This document shows, piece by piece, positions 47,231-59,700 of a DNA stretch of 64,000 nt. Position 1 is the first letter of the stretch. Each line of letters opens with the position of its first letter. Location of the stretch: positions 7,788,001 to 7,852,000 of the forward strand of contig NW_025062478.1 in assembly GCF_000002995.4 (NCBI RefSeq), in the 5' to 3' direction. Position numbers and translations under genes: made by a program. The notes below the pieces were generated by a model. That model made no database searches and was not told where the DNA came from. It saw only the letters and a program-made list of their open reading frames with translations. This stretch comes from Brugia malayi (lineage: Eukaryota; Nematoda; Chromadorea; Rhabditida; Onchocercidae).

Positions 47231-49798
47231 GAGAACATATGTCGATCAGCTGGGGGACACAGTACTCGAAGCTGAAAACGAATCTTCGTTTGGCAATTAA
47301 TCGTTTAAAATTATTGGAGAAGAAGAAAAGTGAGATGGCACTAAAATCACGCACCGAAATTGCTGATTTCATTGCAAGTTTGTTTCGAACTTCGATTTTT
47401 TTTTTTTTTTTAATGTGAAAACTTTGATGGAAATAGGCAGTTGATTTGGATGGTAGGCTACAAAGGATGAAATTTATTTCCTCATTTTTATACGGATTTT
47501 CCAAATCATATTCAGTATAACAAGTGTGATTTATGTGATTTACATGTTTTTATTCATTTGTTGCACTAGTTACACTATTGTAAGAGTTTGTTTTTGTAAG
47601 AGCTTAAAAATTGGCATTGTCACGAACTCTGGAAGATATGCTCGGTCTTATCGAGATGTGAATTTGAGTTTAATACCTCAGATTCTAACGCGCGACATGC
47701 ACCATTGCTTGTGATCTTTTTAAATAGAATAATTAATTATGTATTAGTTTTTGAAATAAAGTAAGCAGCGTTGTAATGAATCATTACTTCAGTAGTATAT
47801 ACTTTAGACCGCAAGGAAGACCGTGCTCGTATTAGAGTAGAACATATTATAAGAGAGGATTTTCTTGTCGAAGCATACGAATTGCTGGAAATGTACTGTG
47901 ATCTTATTCTAGCACGATTTGGTCTCATACAACAAATCAAGTATGTCTTGTATCCTAACTTTTCTCCCTTTTATATTCACTCACAGATCCATTACAAAAT
48001 AAAAAATTTTAAGGCATCTTGATGATGGGATTGCTGAAGCAGTAATTAATATTATTTGGGCTGCTCCTCGTGTGGCAACAGATGTTAGTGAATTCAAGGT
48101 AATGGAATTGCCTTTTTGGAACATGTTTTTAATGAGAGTTGCTTAGAATTTTTCACTGGACTTAGTCTGACATCTCATCCTAGCATGCAAAAAGCGTCTA
48201 AAAGATATATAATGCAAAGTAGATAATTCTGATTCTGACTACCTCAGCAATGCTTTTATGTCTTCATTAGGTTCCACCCAGCACTAAAACCTGGTATTTA
48301 TTAACCTTATTGAACTCATATTCTCAGGAAAAGTTTGGTGGTCTAGATCTAAATTAAGCTATTGTTTTCGGTTCAAAATGTTTTCGGATTTTAGGTGATT
48401 AATGACCAGCTAACTATGAAATATGGCAAAACCTTTGCTGAAGCAGCGCGTAATAACCAGTTAGAATTTCCTGCCAAAGTATCACCAAAGCTGATAGCCA
48501 AGCTAAGTGTACAAGCACCTCCAAAACTTTTAGTGGAGCGGTGTGTTTTCTTTCTGTTTTTGTAAGATAGGGAAACGAGGAAAAAAGATTGCATATTCGA
48601 TTTAAAGTCATTTCGTAGGGGGGAAAGCTGAGTTTCCATGAAGAGCTTGAACTTAACTATTCCAGATACATGATTGAAATTGCAAAGTGTGCAGGAATAC
48701 CATTCACTCCCGACCCAAATATTATGCGCGAAGATGAAGTTACTGCTGCTGAACAAATGTTGATCGATTTTAAAAATCATGGCGGAGTATGTTTTTTTAA
48801 TATATTTCTAGTGGATGCCGTTGTTAGTTTCGGGAAGTGTGCATTTCTTTATTTGCAGGAATTTAGTTGGATCAATTTGTTTAATTAGAGTAATTTCCAG
48901 CAAGGTTATGGTTGGATGTATCCCGATGACATCGTTTCAAATAGTAAAAAGCCACCTTCTTCACCGACAAATAAAGGATCTGGTTAGCACATGTTTTTTT
49001 GTTGCTATCAGCATTACATGATTTGTTCGAAGTCATTTTTTCTGAGTTATGTTTATAATTCATGAGAATGTTTAACGCTTTTCAGGATACTACCCGGGGC
49101 CGCTACCCCCCCCTGCGGGGTTTAAAGATGCTTTCGATGAGGGAGGTATTCCAGCTTCTGCACCAGTATCACTCGTAAATAATTATAAAGCTTGTAATTA
49201 TCCTTGCTTGAATCAGGTATGTTTCTATGTTATTCATTACATAATCATAAGTATGGCTGGAATTATTCGTGTATATATTCTGATCTTTTTCGTTTCCTAT
49301 TTCATTCATGTTTATTGTTTAAAATTTAAATCAACCCTGTAGTTGTCACAAAATTTTTTCCTTTGATTTTCTCGTGCTCACTGTTTGCACTACAGTTAGA
49401 AATGATAAGTTACGGGAGGTACTATAGGATTGTTTTGTAGGTCGATGATTCATCAGGGAACATTAAAATCAAGCCGAATACATCACCAGGTCTCCCGTCG
49501 GCTCCTCCCACAGATGCTCATCCGCTACCTTCAAAAATGAATCATAATAGTTAGTTCATTTGTTTTGCACTTTTTATGAAAATGAGATTAAAAAAAAAAA
49601 AGTATGCCAAATTTTCTGGTTGCAGCTACACCAGAGTTCCCAGAACCACCAAACGATTTACCCGGAATGTTGGATTCAGCATCGTTCCCATCAGCGAAAA
49701 CTAGTGATGAACAACAGTCAGGTGGTGATAATGATGAACTTGATTTTGATGATTTAGCGAGGCGTTTTGATATGCTAAAGAAGAAAAATGCCAAATAA
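47231..49798 (+). CDS. IST1: IST1 homologue (ESCRT-III associated)
   Basis: Regulates the AAA ATPase VPS4 in endosomal sorting and cytokinetic abscission. The ATG is at 47239, 8 bases after an aaattcag acceptor, probably trans-spliced. Nine exons: 47239-47377, 47808-47940, 48014-48098, 48395-48540, 48666-48786, 48901-48982, 49086-49216, 49441-49549 and 49626-49798. They sum to 1,119 bp, giving 372 residues with every joint in frame. The first half is the IST1/Vps60-like helical domain (LRLAINRLKLLEKKK, RVEHIIREDFLVEAYELLE, CDLILARFGLIQ, INIIWAAPRV). A proline-rich linker follows (YYPGPLPPPAGF). The last residues, DDLARRFDMLKKK, form a MIT-interacting motif. It is the only plus-strand gene in the right half. 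It converges with the NRPS gene across a 0.9 kb gap. Confidence 0.96.
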
Positions 49799-50726
49799 AT
49801 GTTGTGTCTTTGAAGTACTTTGTACGAAACTTTTACTTATTCCATATATTTGCTATATTTATATCATGATAAATATTATTCTAAAGCAAAGCAAATCTTT
49901 CATAAGATTCTGAATGCGGTCACCATTTCTATCTTGCCGAAAAATTAGGGGGGAGGTATAAATAAGTGGTTGCTTTCAAGTTTTTTTCGGGATTCGGTGA
50001 GTTCCAAAGTCACGATGAATTGAAGTTCTAAGTGTCACAATTAGTTGACAAACGATGAAAAATATCCATAATTACGGTGATTTGTATATTCATTTGCTTC
50101 AGAAACAAGAAAGGATATTTTCTACTCAGTATTTATTTTTACTTATATTGCACTTAGTATTGTGAAAGTTGGGGTTCAGTTTGAATATAATTTGTGGCTT
50201 AGAGTCGAATTGGACTTTTGTATATTCAAAGGCCTTCCTTGTTTGTTATTGTGGTATGTTAAATGAAAGGTATAGACGAATGCTGTAATGATTTTATTTG
50301 CTAACAACCACAGTATATAAATATTAACATATATGGAATGGATTTTAATATTATAGCTTCTCAAAGAATGACTATTAGCTTAGAAAATCTTTACAATATT
50401 TCGACATTGTAATCAAATTTGATTTGGAACAAAGAAGTAATTTTTAACATATTAAACAATGCATACACCTTTGTTATCAGATGACAAGCAGATAAGCTCA
50501 ATTACAATGGGAAGATGAGTGTTGAAATAATGATTGCTTACATTATGCAATTTAAAACAGTTTTACATTTCTAATTTTCAATTAAAACGAATCTTAGTAT
50601 CATGGATTAATACAATTTTATTTGGAAGTTCGTGAGATTATTTCGAGTTTCGCGACACTTAGATAAAACTTCATTAATGGTTAATACTTCGAGCTGGTTA
50701 AGAATACTCAGCCAGAAAATTAGGTT
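49799..50726. other. Convergent intergenic region between IST1 and the NRPS gene
   Basis: Shared 3' region of two convergent genes, AT-rich. I see no open frame of note, RNA gene or repeat. Confidence 0.5.
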
Positions 50727-53700
50727 TTAGATAATTTGTAAGGTTTTATCGACAGAGACATTAGTGATATTTCGGTGAAAAAGTTGTCTTTCGTCTAACT
50801 TCTGTATAATCTGTAAGATAATATCAGCAATTGTATCAGTGTTGCAGTCATGAAGCATTGTATCATGCGAAAATGGTATATCTATGATAGTTCTAGAGCA
50901 AAGGTTAATCCAACCGTAATCCTCTTCAGCTTCCGAAGTTTTTTGAGCAAGCGATCTCAGAAGAGTTACGTGAAGCTGAGGGACTTCTAGACTTCGTTTT
51001 GGGATGTAAATGTGCATCATCTTCAGCAACTCCCAAGCATTTTCGGTCATTGCTTCCAGTAGTTCACTATCGACTTTCGTGCCACCACAATGATATTTCA
51101 CAATTTTGTTGATCTGCCGGTGATGCTCCTCATAAGACGCCAGTTCTGTCTCGGATGTGCTTTTGCGCCATTGCGCAGTTCCATCAATTGATATTATGTC
51201 GTTTATATGAATTCCTGAAATAACGATGGAAAAAAATATGAAAATTTCATTCCTAGATAAAGTAAATTTATAGGGACAAAGGAACAATAAAAATATAATA
51301 AGGTTTTTACAATAAAGTTTTCTTCGAGATGTATGAAATGTTTAAAGTTATTTACAAATCCATACATAAATTTGATCGGCGGACAATGATTCCTCCGATT
51401 CGTTGTACCTGTTCCGGATATTCAAAAAAATTATGTCTCTTGTCAACATGTCTTTTGTAGATAGAAATGGGAGAATTTATAAAAGTGAAAAAGTAAGAGT
51501 TTACCTTCTTGCTGTAACTGTACTGCACATTGGTAAGCCAGAATTGCTCCAAATGATGCACCGATGAATAAGCGTATTTTTACTTTGCATAAGTCGTCAT
51601 GCAAATCTCGTATATATTTGGAACATAAACTTTCAATGGATTGGTGGAATTTGGGATCTTTTGAAGATCGAGAAAAACTATTTGGGTGTTCAACACCGAT
51701 TATTTTGAAGGAGCTTGAAGGAGGTAGCCTTCTCATCAGTTGCTTTATCAGCGGTGCATATGTCCATGTCACGCCGCCAACGAGCGCATGGAAAAAAACG
51801 ACTACCGCACTTCCAGTAACATTAATATCTGATTCGCTTTGATAAAGCAATCGAACTGTTGTCAAATTCCCAGATGTTTGTAAAATTTCTGTTTCCTTTG
51901 AAGTACCACGCTTATTAGACATTTTTTTATCAATTTGTACTGCTGAATCAGTGTTTCTTCTAGATTCAGGATTCATAAGTCCGATTGTGTTGTCCGAAAG
52001 AGAATGAGCTATGTTAATAAATCGCTTTTGTAATAAATTGCTTAGCTGTATGAAAGTGCTATATTTGAATATTTCATCAAGTTCAATATGGATTTTTAAT
52101 TCTGACTCAATAAGACGTCTTAATTTTAGAGTAAGCAACGAAGTTCCGCCTTCCATAAAGAAATCATCATCATCTTTAATCCAACGTTTCTTCAAACATT
52201 CACTCCACATTTTTCTTAATTTTAAATCAACAATATGATCATTCGTAGATGGTAGATAAAAGTTTTCTTCAGGTATTATTTCGTCTTTTGTTGTTTCTTG
52301 AATATTAGAATTAATTGACATCTGTTGTAAGAAAGAAAACATTCGTCGACATAGTGCCGAGGTATGCTTGAGACTACTTCGATTTTTCATTCTGATTCTA
52401 CAAGAATAATAACTTTTTGCACGATCTATTTCCACTTCAATTTCGTAAGTACAATTCATTGGTGCCTGAGTTTCACCTTTTCCTAATACTGATTCACGAT
52501 TTTCTTCCAATCCATAGCGAAAATTAAAAAATATAGTTTTGTGAAGACGGTTCAGCACTTCAACACTTGGTGATTTCAGTTTTTTCAGTTTAATTCGAAG
52601 TAATTTTAAAAGTGGAATGAACGGTACTTGCTCGAATTGACGGCTTTCATTAACTGCTCTATCAATATTTTCTACATATTTCTTTACATAACTTGCATAT
52701 ATAGTGGAAAGATCAGATAACTCCATTGTTGACTTACTCGAAGTGGTATTGACATTTCTCGAAGTGGCACTGATGATATCAGTCTTCTCTAAAGGGTTGT
52801 TTGCACTGTTTATGAATAAATAGTTGAGGAAGTTACCTATGATATTGTTTGTCTTGGACGAGCGGTTGGCAGCTGCTACATTTATAATTAATTGATCTAT
52901 GCCAGATAATTCATGTAAAGATGAAGCAAATGCACTAAGAAAAGCTACAAGAGGAGTAGTTTCAAAATATCCACAAATTTTTTCAATCTTCTTCACTTCG
53001 AAAGTAAATTCTGCTTCTGAATAATTTCTGAAATCTGTTGATTTCGTATAGTGAACAAAGTTGCTGGTAATTCGAGAACCTAAATTCTGATTAACTAAAC
53101 CAGAGTGATTCATCTGACCTTCAGTTCTTTCCCATTTCTCCAAAATGTTATTGTAATTTGGATCATTTATGATCCATTTCAGAATCTTATCAGCATATTT
53201 AGCTGCTAGTCCCTCTAAGAAATGTTTCTGTTCAAATTGTTCGATGGAATACTCAGCATATGTAAGAGGTAGTTTTGAATTACTATCGAACTGCTTGTTT
53301 TTCAGAACTTTCTGATACAGATCACTTAAATCATTCTCCAGAAGATTCGTTGACCATGCATCACTAATTATATGATTTATTCGGAGAATAACAGTATGAG
53401 ATGTACTGCTGGTTACTTCAATTGCACATAAAACCGGTGGTTCACTTTTGAGGTTTACTTCCACGTCCTGAAGTATTTTTATCTTTTCTTCAGTAGTATT
53501 TTCATTATAAGATACTAGTCCTTTCGGAAAAGAGCTTCTCTGTACTGTACTACTGTAGAAATAAACTTCTGTCCCAGAAAGTATTTCTTGATGCACATCA
53601 AAATTTCGCTCTGGAAAAATTGTTCGAAACGAAGGTTGTCGTAAAATTAGGCGCAGAAAAGCCAATTTCAAATGTTGAAGGCTCAATGATGCGTCAAATT

Positions 53701-56700
53701 TTTGTACAAATATGAGTTCATAATATTGCCGTTCTTTTGTTTCGTTCAGAAATTGAAATTGTTGCTGCTGAAAGCTTAAAGGAATGTTATCAAGATTGAA
53801 ATCGCTCTTGTTTATCCCAGAAAATTTCTGAATCCCATAAATCTCATTACTTGACTTTTTATGAAAATGGAGAATGTGCTGTGACAATCTTCTCACTGTC
53901 CGATGACGAAAAACATTGCTTATACCGATACAATGCGCAACATTAGCTTCGATCAATTCAGTGAGCCTCGTTGCCGAAAATGAATTTCCACCCACTGCGA
54001 AAAAGTCATCATTTACCGAAATGTTGTCATTCTGGAGGACTTTCCGGAAGAATCCAAGCAACATCGATTCCATACTGTTTTCTGGTTCTGCATGTTTCAA
54101 ACATTGGTCATTCTCAGGATTCTGTGACATCGCCAAAGCTTCGACATCAACTTTTGAATTTTTGGTAAGCGGATATTGCTGTAGGAAATGGTATTGAATT
54201 GGTATCATGTAATACGGCAAATGCTGTTGCATGAAATGTCGTATAGCAGCGGGATGGAACCGATTTTCGAACAAATCCGATAATATAACAAAAGCTACAA
54301 GCTGTCGCTGTTGACCTATTAATTTCAGAATTACCTTCGCAGACTTAACTTGCGGATACTGACAAAGAATGGCTTCAATTTCACCGAGTTCAACACGGTA
54401 TCCACGAATCTTTACTTGCTTGTCGTATCGTCCTAGGAAAAGAATCTCATTATTTGGTTGCATTCGGACCATATCTTTGGTACCAAAATTATTTCCTGGC
54501 GATATTGAACAACAACTATCTACTTCACCAAATTTTTTGCTTTCAATTTCTTTCTCAGCATTTTCTCGTATTACATCACTTGAAATAACATAACCCCGAG
54601 TGATCCCAATTCCCTTTATGCATAATTCTCCTACTCCCATTTCTTGCACAATCTCACCACAGAAATTTCTTACCGTGACAACAACATTTGTTATTCCACA
54701 ACCGATATTATTCGGTCTGTCTAGCAGTTTCATCCTTTTAGTCAAAGCATAGGCTGTCGTTTCAGTTGGTCCGTAGTTCTGAATTACATTGACACCTGAT
54801 TTTAATGCACACTCCAAAATTCTTTTGCTCGCACTTTCCGCCCCAACAATCCAATACCGCAAATGTCTCAATTCCCCAATCTCTTCATCTTTGAAAGTAT
54901 TCACCAAACTAGGAAACAACAATGCATGGGTAATATTACCATGTTTCACTTCATTCAGGAATGTATGTGGTGTGAAGAAATCTTCTCGGAGAAGCAAGGC
55001 GCTACCATTAATTAACGCCATTGTAATTTCTAGAACACTATTGTCGAATGCAAAGTTTGTAAATTGGTAGACGCAGTCACCAGGTTTCATCCAGAAATCT
55101 CGAGTACATGCTATAGCCATGTTGAGAAGACCATGTTGACCAATTGTTACTCCTTTAGGCTTTCCGGTAGTTCCTGATGTAAATATGACGTAAGCTAGAT
55201 CATTCGGCGTGTTTTGCAGGTGTGGAGGAAGCTCCAGTGGTTCTTTGTCAAATCTCATATTATTTAAGTTGATTTCCAATGCATTTTGAAATGAAAAATT
55301 AAATGAAATTTGAAATTCATCATCGTTATTTATTAGCTGATCAACAGTAACATAGAATTTTGCTCCAATTTGCTCCAGAATATTTGAAATTCGCTTAGCC
55401 GGACCGGTGGAATCTATGGGAAGATAGGCAGCTCCAGTCATAGTAATTGCCAAACATGTTGCCAATGTTTTAATGCTATTATGAGCAATAACTGGTATCA
55501 CTGTATCAGATCGTAATATACCGCCCGTTATTTGGGCTACCTTTTCTCGTATAATTTTTGCAGTTCGGTAGATTAATCCGGTTAGAGTGCGGTAATTGAT
55601 ACTTTCCTTACTTTCAGTTAGAACCGTCATGGCTGTCCATTGACGATTGGCTACGAAAGCTTCTCGAAGCAAATGCTGATAACTGAATGCTGGATAATCG
55701 CTTTTCTGAAGAACATTTTCATCATTGTCACATCCACTTGACGCCAATCTTTCTTTTGATCTTACACCCATGTTTTTGACGCTAAAATACTCTTTACAAA
55801 AAAAAATTTCGTGCGGACATCTTCGCCTTTCTTTAGATTCTATTTCATCGTTTGTTACAATGACTTTTTCCATTCTACGAATTGTCTTCGCCCACTGATT
55901 GAGCATTATCCTCATTGATTCGTCATAAAAGAAATCTTGTTTACACTCAATTTTTGCCTCAATATCTTCATGATATTGTGTGAGAAACAATGTTAAAGTA
56001 CATTTCGTAAATTCAGAATTGTCATTTAAAATTTGATAACAATGGCTGGAGTATTGCATATAGTTGTTAACAATCATAATATCAGCAAAATTAGAAACCC
56101 CATATTTTTCGCATAATTTTTCTATTTCATCATTAGAAATATCAGCATTTATGTAAGCATTCGCAAAACTCTTAGCAATATCCTGAATTAAATCCTGATA
56201 GTTCCTAAGTCTGGAATTGATTATTACTGGCAAAACATTGATGCACATTCCAACGCATTGTTGAGCTCTAGAATCACGCATATCTACCGGACACGAAATA
56301 ATCATCTTGGAATCTTGTGTCGCTATTCCCGAGAGTACCTTGCTGAATGCTGCAAGCTGTACAACAAACGGAGAGCAATAACATTTCTTAGCTACTCTTT
56401 TGATCAAGATGTTCAAACTTTTGAACTTTTTATAAAAAAATTTACATCTATAATTACTTGAAACAGTAGCAGTTATTTTCTCATAGTGAATATTTGCGCC
56501 TTCCGTATTATTTAGATTTTGCGACCAGAATTTTTGCATTTCAGTGTAACGTTCCTGAAATCGCTGCTTTAACCGTCTACTGAACTGAATGAAATTGTCG
56601 TCTTTCACTGAGATATGTCTATCTTCGAAATAACTGTTGCTTAATTCTCTGGCTATTATAGACAATGACTTTCCATCGCAAATGATGTGACTTATTTTAA

Positions 56701-59700
56701 AATGAAATTCACAATAACTATCATCAGGTAGCTCTTGCTTAATACCATCAATTAACCAGCAGAGAATCGGTATCGCATGAAAAGGATTCGGTACTATCAG
56801 TGATGCTCCCTCAATATTCGTCTTTCGTGGTGTAATGTAAATTTCAGTACCAGAGTGAATTTGTTGAAAAAAATCGTTGTTCTGACAATAGAATGTTGCA
56901 CGAAGTGCAAAATGACGCATTAGTATTAAATTGAGAGAATGCCTTAATTTCGAAAAGTTTATACATTTCAGTGCAATTGAAAAACCTGTCTGGTAGGCCT
57001 TGATAAGATCACTTGTAATGGTAATAGCAGTAGTGGTAGTGGTTGACAAACTGGAAATTGATGTTTCTGTAGCTGCATTGTAATACATTTTGGCTAGAGA
57101 TTCCTGAAGTGGGCATACACGGATTTTTAACTTTTCATTTGATATCTTCAAGATCTTCAAATCCTGCTTATTGTTTATGTGTTGCGCAAGTTCTCTAACC
57201 GTTTGGTACTTAAAAATTGCTTGTGGTGGACATTGGTAGTTGACTTGTTGCTCTATTTTATAGCAAATATTTGGAATCAATAAGGAATGACCACCTATAG
57301 CAAAGAAGTTGTCAAAAACAGAAATTTCTGAACACTCTAACACTTCTTTCCAGATACCAAGTAAAACTTCTTCTAGCATCCAACTTTTTTTGATTGTGCC
57401 TTCAGTTGCATTCACATTTTTCGAATTATTATTCTCATTCAGAGGTTTTTCAACTCTGATTAATTCACAAGATTTTAAAATGCCTTTCACTTTCATAGAT
57501 CGATTGGACAACAATTGAGAAGCTATTTGAACGAATAGTTCCATAGCATATTTTATCTCCAAATCACTATACTTTTCAATTTTGTATTCTACTGACACCT
57601 CAATATAGTCCTCAAATTCAGTACAGTACCATGCTTGATCGAATTTTGCATATTTTGCGTTGATTTCTTCTACAATTGTCTCAACTCCGTCAATTCTTGG
57701 TAGTTTTGTTGCAGAAGCATTTTGGACAACAAATGAGACCTGATATGATTCCGTACCTGAGCTGCTTCGTGTTCCGTTCAGCTTCCGTATAATGTAGTCG
57801 AAAGGAATATGCTGAAATTGAAGAGCTTCGGTGATATTTTGCTGAAGATTGTGAATTAATTCAGAGACACAATCAAAAGCAGTGTCAATTGGAATTATTA
57901 CCGTATTGACAAATAATCCGACACAGTTTATCGTGTCGGACGTACGATTTAGTGCAGAAGTGACGACAGCAAAACGATGTTTTTGTTGATCACATAAGGA
58001 ACGTACAGTTAAGGAAAATACGCCAAGCAAGTAAGCAAATAGCGTGCATCGTTCCGCCACACAAAAATGCTTGATTGCAGACAAATATAAAGGTATTTTG
58101 AGCCTGATTACATTATTTCTCCTGTCAAATTCTTCATTAGACAAATCACCTTGAAGTGACAGTGGTGGGAAATCCCGCAGTTTCAGAAGCCACTTCTCCT
58201 GCACTTCTAGTTCATCTTTTGCCACTGCTCTATCAATCAACGTGAGATCAACGTCGGCGCCTTTTAATGCAACTCGAAATTTCTCCAATTCTCTTCGTTG
58301 TTGTAAACAGAATTCAGCATAACTAGTACCCTCAGTGAAATCAAAAGATACACTGCCTCCATTGATAAGTATGTTGTAAAATTCTACCAGATCGTTAGTA
58401 AGTATAGCAATTGAACGGCCATCAACAATTAAATGATCGAGAATTAGCATTAGCTTCAAGTTGCCGGAAACAATTACTGCTAACAAAGGCGTATCGTATA
58501 TACTTGGCAATTCTGAACTTATTTCCGACCCTGTGACGTCATATCCAAACACATTTTTACAAACTTCAATGTAACATTCACTCAACGATGTTACTTCCTG
58601 AATTACTTTTGCAACCTTTTGAAAAAATATTGTGCGCAGAAGTCGATGTTTTCGCATAATATAATTTAGTGCAGTATTCAAAACTTTAAGATCCACAGAG
58701 CCATAGAATATTATTAAAAATTGTAGTTTGTAACTTTCACGATATTCTTTCCCAAAGCTATAAAGGAACAAAAGCCTTTCCTGCTGTAAACTTACTGGAA
58801 TACTTCCATTAAGCCAGAATCTGCTCTTCTCATCACCGTTATAGATTTCGTTATATTTCGAAGACATCTTCTTGTTTAAGCTCCTGTTGTTGTCCACGTT
58901 GTCGGATATCTTAACGTTATTTACTAATTGGTCATCTGTTAATTTATCAGACCTACCATTATTCTGCAGTACATTGGGTCTGAATTTTGCTGATTCCAGC
59001 ACTGTTAAATTTTCAACTTCTTTATGATTGCCTATTGAGTGTGTCACTTTTAAACGCTCTAAAATAGCTCTGAAAGATGCTAATTTGAAAATATCCCGAA
59101 GCTGAAGATCCATCCCAGTGTCACGTTTGATATTTTGGATTGCAATTAAAGCTTTCAACGAATCGCCGCCTGCTTCAAAAAACGAATCATCAATTTGAAT
59201 AGCTTTTCCTGGCAGCAATGCAGCAAATATTCCTATCACCTGTTTTTCCCATGGTTCAAAAATACAGTCAGTTTTTAAAGGAATTTTTGAATTCAGTAGT
59301 TTTTCTGGTACGGGTAGTAGTTTTCGATTAATTTTTCCATTGATATTTAAAGGAAATTGCTGGACAAAAACATAATGACTCGGAATCATAAAAGCTGATA
59401 ATTTTCCCAGCATATACTCGTTCAAACTCTTTATCATCAGCTGTCCTTTCTCTTCCTCCGTGATGATATCATTACAAGAAATGATATAAGCTATAAGGAA
59501 TTCTTCTCCTTCTATTCTTCGCAAACAAACAATACATTCCTTGACTAAGTGATTCTGTCCCAATACGGCTTCAATTGTAGGAATATCAACTTGCATTCCC
59601 CGAATTTTCACTTGGAAATCGCTGCGGCCATGAAAAAGCAATTGTCCCACATTGCTTTTTATTTGGGCCAGATCAGCAGAGTAGAAATAACGCTTATCGT

